Assembly: GCA_002215645.1 (NCBI GenBank)
Contig: NGFI01000005.1
Coordinates: 50,678-114,677 of the forward strand
Direction of reading: 5' to 3'
From: Gemmatimonadetes bacterium 2013_60CM_65_52
GTDB lineage: Bacteria > Gemmatimonadota > Gemmatimonadetes > Gemmatimonadales > Gemmatimonadaceae
DNA: 64,000 nucleotides
This document shows positions 25,834-34,843 of the stretch, one piece after another (position 1 is the stretch's first letter; each line of letters opens with the position of its first letter). The translations under genes and the position numbers were made by a program. A model generated the notes under the pieces. It did not search any database and was not told the DNA's origin. It saw nothing but the letters and a program-made list of their open reading frames with translations.

Positions 25834-26120
25834 GCGGACGGCAATCGTTGACGGGACTGGGCTTTCTGAGCGGTATCGCTGCGGGAATGGCCCTCTGGAG
25901 CCTGCACCTGCATCGGAGCCGCCGGGAGCTATTCAGCACGTCGCCCGTGCGCCGGTTGGGCGCACTGGGCTATCTTGGCGGGCACCCGGGAGCCCGATCG
26001 GCCCGGTTGCTGAGAGATTATGTGCAGTGGGAACGGCGCCCCGCCCTTCGTCGGCGCGGCGAGCGCCTGCTGCGCCGCATGAACGCTTACCTCGACGAGC
26101 GGGGACACTCATGCCAGTAG
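25830..26120 (+). CDS. Small single-pass membrane protein between recR and the MglB-like gene
   Basis: A 96-residue protein starting with GTG at 25830, overlapping the recR stop. One hydrophobic segment ([18 protein letters not shown], residues 9-26) is followed by an Arg-rich, presumably cytoplasmic tail with many RR pairs and no Cys until the C-terminus. It overlaps the start of the roadblock gene by ten bases. I do not recognise the family. The context suggests a membrane partner for the roadblock/GTPase pair downstream, which is inference only. Confidence 0.65.
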   Translation: MSGRQSLTGLGFLSGIAAGMALWSLHLHRSRRELFSTSPVRRLGALGYLGGHPGARSARLLRDYVQWERRPALRRRGERLLRRMNAYLDERGHSCQ

Positions 26121-26599
26121 GCGCTGCGAGCTGGTCGTTCACGGAGGACGACTTCGCCGCCATCACGGAATCGCTGAACCGCTTCCTCTACGAGAGCAAC
26201 GCGCGCTGTTCGCTCATCGTGGACCGGAGCGGCCAGCTCGTCGCGACGGTGGGCGAACAGCCGAAGTTCGACCCGACCGCCTTCGCGACGCTCACCGCCG
26301 CCGATTTCAGCGCCAACGATCAATTGGCGAAGCTCATTGGGGAATCGGACTTCAACTCGCTCTTCCATCAGGGCGAGAAGGAATCGATGTACCTCGCGGA
26401 CGTCGCGCGGCGAGTCATCCTCGTCGTGTTGTTCGACAATCGGACGACGCTCGGCCTGGTCCGGCTGAAGATGAAGCAGACCGTGGAAGAGCTGACCGGC
26501 CTGTTTCAGCAGGTGTTCAACCGCCCCGCGGCGGCACAGGGTGGGAGTCCCGGACTCCTCGCTGGCGCCGACGACGAAATCGACAAGCTGTTCCAATAG
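26111..26599 (+). CDS. Roadblock/LC7 domain protein (MglB-like)
   Basis: A 162-residue protein with one roadblock/LC7 fold: helix [15 protein letters not shown], strands [17 protein letters not shown], and further on [20 protein letters not shown]. It is followed by a short disordered tail ending DDEIDKLFQ. In the MglAB system the roadblock homodimer acts as GTPase-activating protein for MglA; here the GTPase gene follows 14 bases downstream, supporting a matched pair. The start ATG at 26111 overlaps the preceding gene by ten bases. The family is clear; GAP activity is inferred. Confidence 0.88.
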   Translation: MPVGAASWSFTEDDFAAITESLNRFLYESNARCSLIVDRSGQLVATVGEQPKFDPTAFATLTAADFSANDQLAKLIGESDFNSLFHQGEKESMYLADVARRVILVVLFDNRTTLGLVRLKMKQTVEELTGLFQQVFNRPAAAQGGSPGLLAGADDEIDKLFQ

Positions 26600-26613
26600 G
26601 AGAGACGACAGCC

Positions 26614-27291
<678 letters not shown>

Positions 27292-27306
27292 CGGCTGGCC
27301 GTACCA

Positions 27307-27990
27307 GTGAATCTGCCGACTTCGTTCACCGTCGGACGCATCGCCGTCACGCCGCTCATCGCGTGGCTCCCGCTCGCGCCGTCGTCGGCGCCGCGGCTCG
27401 GAGCCTTTCTGCTCTTCGTCGCCGCGGCGGTCACCGATTACGTGGACGGACGGCTCGCGCGGTCGCGCAAACAGGAAACGGATCTGGGACGACTGCTCGA
27501 TCCGCTGGCGGACAAGCTCCTGCTCGTCGCCACGCTCATACCGATGTTCGTCCTCATGCGGCCGGGGGCGCACGCCGAGGATGCGTGGCCGGGCAAGGCG
27601 CTCGATAACGTGCTGCCCTTCCGCACGCCCTTCGGGGACATACCGCTTGCGTGGTGGGTGCTCGCGGTCGTCCTCGGACGCGAGCTGTTCATGACGCTCT
27701 TCCGCCAGCTTGCCGCGCGGCGGGGCGTCGTGATCGCCGCCATCGGGCCGGCCAAGTGGAAGACGGCGATGCAGCTCCTCTGGATCGGCTCCGCGTACTG
27801 CTGGTTCTTCGCGGCCACGCTCGCGGCGGAGCGCGGCTGGGATTCACACCCATGGAACGCGTTCGCAAACTTCAACGGTCTCGTGGGCGTTCTCGCCATG
27901 TGCAGCGCGGTGGCGCTGACGGTGTATTCCATGGCCCTGTACGTCCGCTACTATGGCAAGTTTCTGACGGGCGCGCCGGTGCGCAGCTAG
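27307..27990 (+). CDS. pgsA: CDP-alcohol phosphatidyltransferase, probable phosphatidylglycerophosphate synthase
   Basis: Inner-membrane enzyme that makes phosphatidylglycerophosphate from CDP-diacylglycerol and glycerol-3-phosphate. The family signature DGxxAR...GxxxDxxxD is seen in TDYVDGRLARSRKQETDLGR with LLDPLADK. Hydrophobic helices flank it (LGAFLLFVAAAVTDYV; LLLVATLIPMFVLM; WWVLAVVLGRELFMTL). At 227 residues it is slightly long because of an extra loop (residues 85-105) between helices. The start is GTG at 27307. It sits between the GTPase and cinA; pgsA-cinA adjacency is common in bacteria. Confidence 0.87.
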   Translation: MNLPTSFTVGRIAVTPLIAWLPLAPSSAPRLGAFLLFVAAAVTDYVDGRLARSRKQETDLGRLLDPLADKLLLVATLIPMFVLMRPGAHAEDAWPGKALDNVLPFRTPFGDIPLAWWVLAVVLGRELFMTLFRQLAARRGVVIAAIGPAKWKTAMQLLWIGSAYCWFFAATLAAERGWDSHPWNAFANFNGLVGVLAMCSAVALTVYSMALYVRYYGKFLTGAPVRS

Positions 27991-27997
27991 CGATCCG

Positions 27998-29245
27998 ATG
28001 CGGATAGAAGTCGTCACCATCGGTGACGAGCTGCTGCTCGGCTTCACGATCGACACCAATGCCGCGCATCTCGCCAGGGCGCTTGCGGCCGAGGGCATCG
28101 AAGTCGCGCGTCGCACCACGTGCGGCGACACTGCGGCCTCCATCGCCGATGCGGTCGGAGACGCGCTCGAGCGAACCGGCGCGGTCATCACGACGGGAGG
28201 ACTCGGACCCACCAGCGACGATCTGACGAAGCCGAGCATCGCCGCACTGTTCGGGCGCGAGATGGTGCTCGACGAGGAGCATCTCGCGTGGATGAAGGAG
28301 CGGTGGCGGACACGTTTTCAGCGTGAGCTGCCTGCCTCGAATCGTCAACAGGCGATGCTGCCGCGCGGCGCCCACAAGCTCGTGAATCAACACGGCTCCG
28401 CGCCCGGCATCTGGCTCGAGGATGAGCAGGGACGCTGGGTCGCCATGCTCCCCGGTGTCCCGCGCGAGATGCGCGGCATGCTGGCCGACACGCTCCTGCC
28501 ATTGTTGCGGGAGCGACTCGGCGGTGAAGGATGGCCGGTGCGATCACTCACGATCCGCACGACGGGCATCGGTGAGTCGCACATCGCGGACCTCGTCACT
28601 GCGATTCCGGATGGACTGGGCGACGTCGAGCTGGCGTACCTGCCGAACGCGGACGGTACGGACCTTCGCGTCACCGTGCGAGGTGCACCGCGGCCGATTG
28701 CGGACGCACGTCTGGCACTCGCGGCAGTTCGGTTGCGGTCGGTGGTGGGATCTCATGCGTACGGCGAGGACGCTACGGATCTCGCGGCGGTGGTGCTGGA
28801 TCTCTGCCGCGCTCAAGGTCTCACGGTCGCGGTCGCGGAGAGCTGCACTGGCGGCCTGCTCGGTGCGCGGTTGACCGACATACCGGGAAGCAGCGATGTC
28901 GTGCGTGGAGGTGTCATTGCCTACCATGACGACATCAAGCGATCCGTGCTCGGTGTGCCGGCGGACGTGTTGCGCGAACATGGCGCGGTGAGCGAGCCCG
29001 TGGTGAGGGCGATGGCTGCCGGCGTGCGCATCCTGACGGGCAGCGACGCGGCGCTGGCGATCACGGGAATTGCTGGCCCCGGGGGCGGTAGCGAGGCGAA
29101 ACCCGTCGGTACGGTATGGATCGCGCTGGACTTTCAGGGCGAGGTGGAGTCGCGGCGCTTCATGATGATTGGCGACCGCGCGGAGATACGTCACCGCTCG
29201 GCGCAGGCGGCCATGGAGATGTTGCGTCGCCGGCTGCAGCGCTGA
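27998..29245 (+). CDS. cinA: CinA family protein (MoCF domain plus nicotinamide-nucleotide amidase domain)
   Basis: Two-domain CinA, 415 residues. The N-terminal MoCF/COG1058 domain starts MRIEVVTIGDELLLG and contains TTGGLGPTSDD. The C-terminal domain contains VAVAESCTGGLLGARLTDI, followed by the ITGIAGPGGGS loop typical of nicotinamide-mononucleotide deamidases. It recycles pyridine nucleotides and is often linked to competence or DNA damage genes. Start ATG at 27998, eight bases after pgsA. Full length, no missing motif seen. Confidence 0.94.
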   Translation: MRIEVVTIGDELLLGFTIDTNAAHLARALAAEGIEVARRTTCGDTAASIADAVGDALERTGAVITTGGLGPTSDDLTKPSIAALFGREMVLDEEHLAWMKERWRTRFQRELPASNRQQAMLPRGAHKLVNQHGSAPGIWLEDEQGRWVAMLPGVPREMRGMLADTLLPLLRERLGGEGWPVRSLTIRTTGIGESHIADLVTAIPDGLGDVELAYLPNADGTDLRVTVRGAPRPIADARLALAAVRLRSVVGSHAYGEDATDLAAVVLDLCRAQGLTVAVAESCTGGLLGARLTDIPGSSDVVRGGVIAYHDDIKRSVLGVPADVLREHGAVSEPVVRAMAAGVRILTGSDAALAITGIAGPGGGSEAKPVGTVWIALDFQGEVESRRFMMIGDRAEIRHRSAQAAMEMLRRRLQR

Positions 29246-29284
29246 GGGTTGCCCCGCTCGACCACGAACGACGACATTTCACGC

Positions 29285-29848
29285 ATGTCAGACGACGACC
29301 CGTTCATCGAGGATGCCCTGCCCGAGGATCCCTCCGCACAGGCTGATGGCGGCCCTCCGCCCATCAACGGCGACGGCGTCGGCGCTGCTATTGGAACCGA
29401 CGCGGCATCCGCCGCGCTCGAGGAGCAGCGGGAGAAATACCTTCGCCTCGCCGCCGAGTACGACAACTTCCGGCGGCGCACGGCCAAGGAGCGGCAGGAA
29501 GCGCATCTGCGCGGCCAGGCCGACATGCTGAAGGGCCTCATCGATCCGCTGGACGATCTGGGCCGTTTCGCGCACGTGGATCCCGCAACGACGGATTCGC
29601 GCACCATCGTGGACGGCGTGGAAATGGTCGAGCGCAAGATGCTCAAGACGCTCGCCGGCCACGGCATGGAGATCGTGAACCCGGTCGATCATCCCTTCGA
29701 TCCGGCGCTGCACGAGGCCGTGATGACGGAGCCTGCCAGGACGCCGGAGGAGGATCACCTCGTTGCGCGCGTATTTCAGGTGGGCTATCTGTTCAACGGA
29801 CAGCTCCTCCGCCCTGCGCGCGTCGTGGTGAAGCAGTGGAACGGCTGA
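29285..29848 (+). CDS. grpE: Nucleotide exchange factor GrpE
   Basis: Co-chaperone that releases ADP from DnaK. An acidic disordered N-terminus (MSDDDPFIEDALPEDPS) is followed by a long helix (LEEQREKYLRLAAEYDNFRR), then the family block VERKMLKTLAGHGMEIV and the beta-domain ending ARVVVKQWNG. The ATG at 29285 was preferred over the in-frame TTG at 29249. It precedes dnaJ by 15 bases; dnaK is not in the window. Confidence 0.95.
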   Translation: MSDDDPFIEDALPEDPSAQADGGPPPINGDGVGAAIGTDAASAALEEQREKYLRLAAEYDNFRRRTAKERQEAHLRGQADMLKGLIDPLDDLGRFAHVDPATTDSRTIVDGVEMVERKMLKTLAGHGMEIVNPVDHPFDPALHEAVMTEPARTPEEDHLVARVFQVGYLFNGQLLRPARVVVKQWNG

Positions 29849-29863
29849 CCCCGTAAGGTCGGC

Positions 29864-30982
29864 ATGGCTCAACCACCAGACTATTACGCGGTTCTCGGCG
29901 TCGCGGCGTCCGCGTCGCAGGACGAGATCAAGAAGAAGTATCGCAAGCTCGCCTCGAAGCATCATCCGGACAAGAATCCGAACGATCCGAAAGCGGCGGA
30001 TACGTTCAAGCAGATCTCCGAGGCGTATCAGACGCTCGGCGACGCTGAGAAACGGAAGCAATACGACGACATGCGCCGCCTCGGCGCGTTCGGCGGTTTC
30101 GGTGGCGGCGCGCGCCAGGACCGCCCCGGTGCGCAGTATGGCTATCCGCCGCCGGGTGCCACGGGCAACATCCGCATGGAGGATTTCGGCGACGTCGGGC
30201 TCGGCGGCCTGGGCGACCTGTTCTCCTCCATGTTCGGCGGCCGCTCGAGCGCACGACGCGAGCCGCAGCGGGGAAATGACGTCGAGATCGCGGGTGAAAT
30301 CGACTTTCGCACGGCGGCCCTCGGCGGCAAGATCGCCGTGGACATGGATCTCAACGAGGAATGCACCACGTGCCATGGCTCGGGTGCGGCGCCTGGAGCG
30401 CGACTCGTCACGTGCAGCGAGTGCGGGGGGCGCGGCACGATCAGCTTCGGCCAGGGCGGATTCGCGGTACAACGTCCGTGCCCCGTGTGCCTCGGGCGCG
30501 GTCAGGTACCGACCGAGCGGTGCCCCACGTGCGGCGGTGCCGGCGAGCTGCGTCAGCGCAGGAAGATTCAGATCACCGTGCCTCCCGGGGTCGATACCGG
30601 GACCAAGATGCGCCTCAAGGGCAAGGGTGCGAAGGGCACCAAGGGCGCTCCGCCCGGGGATCTGCTGATCACGTTCAACGTCAAGGCCGATCGCTTCTAC
30701 AAGCGCGAGGGACTCGATCTCATCGCGCCGGTTCCGATCAACATCGTGGATGCGACGCTCGGCAAGAAGATCAACGTGAAAACCCTCGACGGGACAAGAG
30801 TGGCGATCCGTATTCCGCCCGGAACGCAGAGCGGCAAGCGGTTCCGCGTGCGAGGGCAGGGCATCGAGAAGGACGGCACGCGGGGCGATCTCATCGTCCA
30901 GGTGGACCTCCGCGTTCCGGAAAAGCTGACGCCGGAGCAGGAAGAGGCCATGCGGAAGTTTGGGGAGACAATGAAACCCTGA
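29864..30982 (+). CDS. dnaJ: Chaperone DnaJ
   Basis: Type I J-protein, 372 residues. J-domain with HPD in [11 protein letters not shown], then a Gly/Phe-rich region, then the zinc-binding domain with four repeats ([32 protein letters not shown]), and C-terminal substrate-binding domains. It stimulates DnaK ATPase and delivers clients. It is the last gene of the long plus-strand cluster and is followed by repeats rather than a visible terminator. Confidence 0.96.
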   Translation: MAQPPDYYAVLGVAASASQDEIKKKYRKLASKHHPDKNPNDPKAADTFKQISEAYQTLGDAEKRKQYDDMRRLGAFGGFGGGARQDRPGAQYGYPPPGATGNIRMEDFGDVGLGGLGDLFSSMFGGRSSARREPQRGNDVEIAGEIDFRTAALGGKIAVDMDLNEECTTCHGSGAAPGARLVTCSECGGRGTISFGQGGFAVQRPCPVCLGRGQVPTERCPTCGGAGELRQRRKIQITVPPGVDTGTKMRLKGKGAKGTKGAPPGDLLITFNVKADRFYKREGLDLIAPVPINIVDATLGKKINVKTLDGTRVAIRIPPGTQSGKRFRVRGQGIEKDGTRGDLIVQVDLRVPEKLTPEQEEAMRKFGETMKP

Positions 30983-30989
30983 AAACTAC

Positions 30990-31040
30990 AGTAGTAACAA
31001 CAGTACCCGGTACTCGGCACTCGGTATGAAAAGTACCCGG
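30990..31040. repeat. R1 repeat copy after dnaJ
   Basis: Contains CAGTACCCGGTACTCGGCAC, then TCGGTA and a second AGTACCCGGTA, matching the left flank of the R1 cluster at 8.8 kb. It joins directly onto the A-rich tandem array. Confidence 0.65.
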
Positions 31041-31106
31041 TAAGAAAACATCGAAAGAAAACATCGAAAGAAAACGCCGAAAGAAAACGTCGAAAGAAAA
31101 CGGTCG
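31041..31106. repeat. 13-bp tandem array, unit AAAGAAAACRYCG
   Basis: Five near-identical units (31041-31053, 31054-31066, 31067-31079, 31080-31092, 31093-31106, the last with one extra base) vary only in the last few positions. A-rich on the plus strand, sharply unlike the surrounding GC-rich DNA. There are no unique spacers. A degenerate sixth piece lies at about 31116-31129. Confidence 0.9.
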
Positions 31107-31138
31107 ATAACATCGGTAAGAAAACACCCGTAATGGAT

Positions 31139-31510
31139 TCACGGGTCATACCGGGGATCGGCGGGCAAGTTGCGCATCAGGGCGTGGAGCATGCGCTGAA
31201 TCTGGACCGCTTCGCTGATCAGCTTGCGGCATTCCTGGTGCGGCAAGAGGGCGAGGTCCATGGCCTGCACGAGGTGACCTTCGGATTCCGTCGCCGAGCC
31301 CAGAGCGATGTCGAGGTACCGGACCGTCTCCGCGCGAGTGCGCTTGCCGCATCCCTCGCAAATGAGTGACGGGATCGCGAGGGCCGACCGGCGAAGCTGA
31401 GTCGCCGTGATCCTGTCATCGACTCGGCGAACGCGTGCGGTCAACCGAGCGACGTCACGGGCGAAATAGCGCGAGCGCTCCCAGACCTTCAATCTCCGAA
31501 AATCGTGCAT
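31139..31510 (-). CDS. Four-helix-bundle protein (S23/IVS family)
   Basis: A 123-residue protein of the S23-type four-helix-bundle family: HDFRRLKVWERSRYFARDVA, then a central segment with ATQLRRSALAIPSLICEGCG and a helix of the SEGHLVQAMDLAL type. The start at 31510 is supported by the family's usual MxDFRxLxVW opening; the frame extends upstream to 31624 through repeat DNA. Homologues occur inside 23S rRNA intervening sequences and widely as orphan genes; the function is unknown and it is not a ribosomal protein. It lies between R1 repeats and next to the 13-bp array. Confidence 0.85.
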   Translation of the reverse strand: MHDFRRLKVWERSRYFARDVARLTARVRRVDDRITATQLRRSALAIPSLICEGCGKRTRAETVRYLDIALGSATESEGHLVQAMDLALLPHQECRKLISEAVQIQRMLHALMRNLPADPRYDP

Positions 31511-31515
31511 GGCGC

Positions 31516-31521
31516 ACGATA
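31516..31521 (-). promoter_or_regulatory. Possible -10 box (TATCGT) for the four-helix-bundle gene
   Basis: TATCGT ends 5 nt before the ATG at 31510; no Shine-Dalgarno sequence and no clear -35 box. Confidence 0.3.
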
Positions 31522-31562
31522 CCCGCACTTGAGACAAAGGGTGGACCAATTCACCGCACACA

Positions 31563-31628
31563 ACATCAGTACTGAAGGCCAGTACTCTGTATCCGGCACT
31601 CGGTAAACGACGTATTCGGTACAAACCG
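31563..31628. repeat. R1 repeat copy upstream of the four-helix-bundle gene
   Basis: CAGTACTGAAGGCCAGTAC, TGTATCCGGCACTCGGTA and ACGACGTATTCGGTAC match the left part of the R1 cluster at 8.8 kb in the same orientation. It is inverted relative to the copy at 31729-31800, with which it could pair. Confidence 0.8.
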
Positions 31629-31667
31629 GGTTGATGGGTGAGCTACAAACCGGGTTGATGGGTGAGC
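31620..31667. repeat. Perfect 24-bp tandem duplication
   Basis: Two adjacent identical units, 31620-31643 and 31644-31667, built of TACAAACCGGGTTGATGGGT plus GAGC. They lie between the two inverted R1 copies. Confidence 0.9.
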
Positions 31668-31728
31668 CGACGAGGCGGCCTCACATTCGGACATCCTCCG
31701 GAGGTGCCCGAGCCGGCTGTTTTCCGTT

Positions 31729-31800
31729 GCGGTACCGGAATCCTCAATACAGAGTGCCGAGTTCCGGGTACTGGCCTTCGTACTTGGTACTGCCCTTGGA
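31729..31800. repeat. R1 repeat copy, inverted, downstream of mnmA
   Basis: GCGGTACCGGAATCC, CAGAGTGCCGAGTTCCGGGT, ACTGGCCTTCGTACT and GGTACTG: the reverse complement of the left flank of the 8.8-kb cluster. It ends just before the mnmA stop. Confidence 0.8.
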
Positions 31801-31805
31801 AGGCT

Positions 31806-32897
31806 TTAGGCCGCGAGTATTGGCAACTCGCGTCTTGCCGCCTCGATGACGCCTCCGCCGAGCACCACGTCGCCGCGATAGAACACGAGCGACTGTCCGG
31901 GCGTGATGGCCGATGCGCCGTCCGCGAGCGCGATCTCGATCTCGTCTGCCTCCGATCGCACGAGCGTACCACGCACGGGACGCGCGCGATGCCTGATCTG
32001 GACCTCGAGCTCGTCACCCGCTTGGAGTGGTGGAACGAGCCAGTTTACCTCGCGCGCAACGACGCCGCGGCCGGCCAGCTCCTCGTGCGGACCGATGACG
32101 ACCTCGCGTGTCGTCGGCCGGATTTCCACCACGTACATCGGTTCGGCGAATCCACCGGGAAGCCCCCGCCGCTGGCCGATGGTGAATCGCGCGAATCCCT
32201 CGTGCTGGCCGACGACGGAACCGTCGCGTCGGACGAATGCGCCGCGGCTCAGCGCTGGCGCGTCGCCGCCGAGCTGCCGAGCGATCACCTTCGTGTGATC
32301 CCCATCCGGCACGAAGCAGATGTCCTGACTCTCCGTCTTCTCGGCGATGAGCTCGAGGCCGAGCTCATGCGCCATGGCGCGTGTCTCGGCTTTGGTCTGC
32401 TCACCGACCGGGAGGAGCATGCGCGAGAGAATTGTGCCGCGGATACCCCAGAGGAAATAGGACTGGTCCTTTGCCGGATCGAGTCCGCGGCGGAGCACAC
32501 CGTCAACCACACGGGCGTAATGTCCCGTCGCAATCCATCGTGCGTCGATGGCGTCGGCCTTCCGCACGAGATCGCGAAACTTGGTGAACGTGTTGCACCG
32601 CACGCAGGGGATCGGCGTGCGGCCGCGCGCATATTCGTCCACGAAATCGCGCACCACGTCGCGTCCGAACGCGCTCTCCAGGTTGAGCACGTAATGCGGA
32701 ATGCCGAGCTGCTGACAGACGCGGCGCGCGTCATTGACGCTGTCGAGCGAGCAGCACGGGCGGTCGGGCAGATCTTCGTCATGGCAGAAGAGCTTCATCG
32801 TGGCGCCGACGACGTCGAAGCCCTGCTTCACGAGCAGCCCCGCGGCGACGGACGAATCCACACCGCCGGACATGGCGACCAGCACACGCTCGCCCAC
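31806..32897 (-). CDS. mnmA: tRNA-specific 2-thiouridylase MnmA
   Basis: Makes 2-thiouridine at the wobble position of Lys, Glu and Gln tRNAs. ATP-pyrophosphatase loop AMSGGVDSSVAAGLL, catalytic Cys pair in IPCVRCN and SQDICFVPDG, and the conserved GHYARV. The start was set to GTG at 32897 (VGERVLVAMSGG), eight bases after the cysteine desulfurase stop; the open frame continues upstream only across that gene. At 363 residues it is normal length. The adjacent desulfurase probably supplies its sulfur. Confidence 0.95.
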   Translation of the reverse strand: MGERVLVAMSGGVDSSVAAGLLVKQGFDVVGATMKLFCHDEDLPDRPCCSLDSVNDARRVCQQLGIPHYVLNLESAFGRDVVRDFVDEYARGRTPIPCVRCNTFTKFRDLVRKADAIDARWIATGHYARVVDGVLRRGLDPAKDQSYFLWGIRGTILSRMLLPVGEQTKAETRAMAHELGLELIAEKTESQDICFVPDGDHTKVIARQLGGDAPALSRGAFVRRDGSVVGQHEGFARFTIGQRRGLPGGFAEPMYVVEIRPTTREVVIGPHEELAGRGVVAREVNWLVPPLQAGDELEVQIRHRARPVRGTLVRSEADEIEIALADGASAITPGQSLVFYRGDVVLGGGVIEAARRELPILAA

Positions 32898-32905
32898 CTG
32901 TCGTC

Positions 32906-34063
32906 TCAGGCCGTCTGAAGGCGGCGCGCCTTCTCGACGAGCATGGGGAACACGTCGAGTACGCGATCCACGCACGCCTCGGTGCTCAGGCAGCCGAGAC
33001 TCAATCGGATGGCCGACCCCGCGAGCTCGGCGGGAACGCCGATGGCCGACAGCACGTGCGACGGGGTCACCGATCCGCTCTGACATGCCGACCCCGCCGA
33101 GCAGCCGATGCCGCGCAGGTCGAGCGCCATGAGCAGCGACTCACTGTCCGTCCCCGGAACGGAGATGTTGGTGATGTGCGGCGCGCGTGGTGCACCGCGC
33201 CCGTGAATCACCGCGTCCGGCAGCTTCTCGAGTAGTCCGCGTTCGAGACGATCACGCAGCGCTTCGAGTTTCTTCCACTCGTGCTCGCGTTCCGCCACCG
33301 CAAGCTCCGCGGCGCGTGCGAGTCCCACCGCCATCGCGACGTTCTCGGTTCCCGGACGGCGGCCGCGATCCTGGGTGCCACCGAACATCAGCGGCTCCAA
33401 CGGCGTGCCGCGCCGGACATACAGCGCGCCGATTCCTTTGGGGGCGCCGATCTTGTGGCCCGACAGTGACAGGAGATCGAACTTCTGGCTTCGTGCGTCG
33501 ATATGCACCTTGCCGAACGCCTGCACGGCGTCCGTATGGAACACCACGCCGCGAGCCTTCGCGCGCTCCGCGAGATCGGGCACGCGCTGCATGGCTCCGA
33601 TCTCGTTGTTGATCCACATCACCGAGCAGATGGCGACGTCCTCCGTGACGAGCTTGTCGAACGAGCTGTCGTCCACGAGCCCGTCGCGCGTCATGGCGAG
33701 CAATCGCTCGTCGCCGCCTTCGCGCGTCACCTCGTGCACCGCGGCGAGCACCGCCTTGTGCTCGATGGGCGTCGTTACGACGGCGCGGCGTCCCTCCGCG
33801 CGACGCGCGCGCCAGATACCGAGCACCGCCAGATTGTCGGCCTCGGTGCCGCATGAGGTGAAGACCACTTCATCGGCGGACGCGCCGAGACATCGCGCGA
33901 CGCGCTCGTGCGCCTCGTCGAGCGCCGTGCGCGCCTCGCGTCCCCACCGGTGCACGCTGGACGGATTGCCGAAGCGAGGGCCGAAGAACGGCTGCATCGC
34001 GTCGAACACTTCCGCGCGGACGGGCGTGGTGGCGGCGTGGTCGAGGTAGACCGGGTCGGGCAT
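32906..34063 (-). CDS. Cysteine desulfurase, NifS/IscS family
   Basis: PLP enzyme that moves sulfur from cysteine to acceptors. N-terminal MPDPVYLDHAATTPV, PLP-lysine in LSGHKIGAPKGIGALY, and the active Cys loop GIGCSAGSACQSGSV, whose short spacing is the IscS/NifS type. 385 residues. It is directly upstream of mnmA, so tRNA thiolation is the likely main job, with Fe-S assembly possible. A TAGCTT box lies 6 nt before the ATG and no Shine-Dalgarno is visible. Confidence 0.93.
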   Translation of the reverse strand: MPDPVYLDHAATTPVRAEVFDAMQPFFGPRFGNPSSVHRWGREARTALDEAHERVARCLGASADEVVFTSCGTEADNLAVLGIWRARRAEGRRAVVTTPIEHKAVLAAVHEVTREGGDERLLAMTRDGLVDDSSFDKLVTEDVAICSVMWINNEIGAMQRVPDLAERAKARGVVFHTDAVQAFGKVHIDARSQKFDLLSLSGHKIGAPKGIGALYVRRGTPLEPLMFGGTQDRGRRPGTENVAMAVGLARAAELAVAEREHEWKKLEALRDRLERGLLEKLPDAVIHGRGAPRAPHITNISVPGTDSESLLMALDLRGIGCSAGSACQSGSVTPSHVLSAIGVPAELAGSAIRLSLGCLSTEACVDRVLDVFPMLVEKARRLQTA

Positions 34064-34069
34064 GTAGGA

Positions 34070-34075
34070 AAGCTA
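34070..34075 (-). promoter_or_regulatory. Possible -10 box (TAGCTT) for a leaderless desulfurase-mnmA mRNA
   Basis: TAGCTT ends 6 nt before the ATG at 34063 in a 42-base gap after the tryptophan dioxygenase gene. No Shine-Dalgarno or clear -35 box. Confidence 0.35.
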
Positions 34076-34105
34076 ACGGAGCAGAGCAGACGGGGCGAGT
34101 TTGCC

Positions 34106-34843
34106 TCAGGCGGAGCCGTAGAACTTCGCTCGCACCGCCCAGAGGGTCGGAAAGAACCGCTGATCGATCGTGCGGGAGAGGTACTTGGCCCCGAGTGTCC
34201 CGCCGGTACCGCCCGTGAGAGGGCCGAGAATGCGCTCCACGAGCTGCACGTGCTTGAAGCGCCACTCCGCGAATTGCTGCTCATACTCCAGCAGCGCCTC
34301 GGCGAGAAAGAACTCGGTCGTCGGCTGCGCGCCGGTGTACAGCGCCTCGAGCTCGATGTGCTGCGCTCGCAAGAGCTCGAGAAACAGGTCCTGCAACGGA
34401 GGTCGCGAGAGCGCGCGTTGTACGACGTCCGGAACGGGTCCGTGTTCCTGAAGCACCTGCATGAAGTGCGGCTCGCGGAGGCCCGACGTCGCCTCGATGG
34501 CGCGAAACTGAACGCTCTGCGAACCGCTGGAGGTGCCCAGGTGGCCGCGAAATTCGGCGAAGTGTTGCGGCGGCAGCGTGTCCAGCGCGGACAGCTGTGC
34601 CGACACGATGCGCATGAGCGCATTGAGACGTCCCATGCGAAATAGCGCGAACGTCGGCTCATGCGCGGTCAGGGCGTCGATGAGAAGATCGAGCTCGTGC
34701 AGGATCTCGCGGAACCAGAGCTCGCTCGCCTGGTGCACGATGATGAACAACAGCTCGTCGGGATGGCCCGAACGCGTGCGCTGGAGTTGCAGAAGCTCAT
34801 CCAACGCGAGGTACGATCCGTACGTGACTTCGTCGTCTCTCAA
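34106..34843 (-). CDS. kynA: Tryptophan 2,3-dioxygenase
   Basis: Haem enzyme opening the indole ring of tryptophan to N-formylkynurenine. Family blocks: VTYGSYLALDELLQLQ, FIIVHQASELWFREILHELD, GTSSGSQSVQFRAIE and EWRFKHVQLVERILG, where the His is the expected haem ligand. At 245 residues it is a little shorter than the ~280 usual in bacteria, mostly by lacking an N-terminal extension. The TTG start at 34843 overlaps the deacetylase stop as TTGA, so it depends on translation of the gene before it. No other kynurenine-pathway gene is in the window. Confidence 0.92.
   Translation of the reverse strand: MRDDEVTYGSYLALDELLQLQRTRSGHPDELLFIIVHQASELWFREILHELDLLIDALTAHEPTFALFRMGRLNALMRIVSAQLSALDTLPPQHFAEFRGHLGTSSGSQSVQFRAIEATSGLREPHFMQVLQEHGPVPDVVQRALSRPPLQDLFLELLRAQHIELEALYTGAQPTTEFFLAEALLEYEQQFAEWRFKHVQLVERILGPLTGGTGGTLGAKYLSRTIDQRFFPTLWAVRAKFYGSA

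Noticed and set aside
31041..31106. CRISPR-like array
   Set aside because: Units are 13 bp, directly abutting, with no spacers and no cas genes nearby.
31139..31510. Ribosomal protein S23
   Set aside because: The S23 name of this family is historical; the sequence is a four-helix-bundle protein of unknown role.
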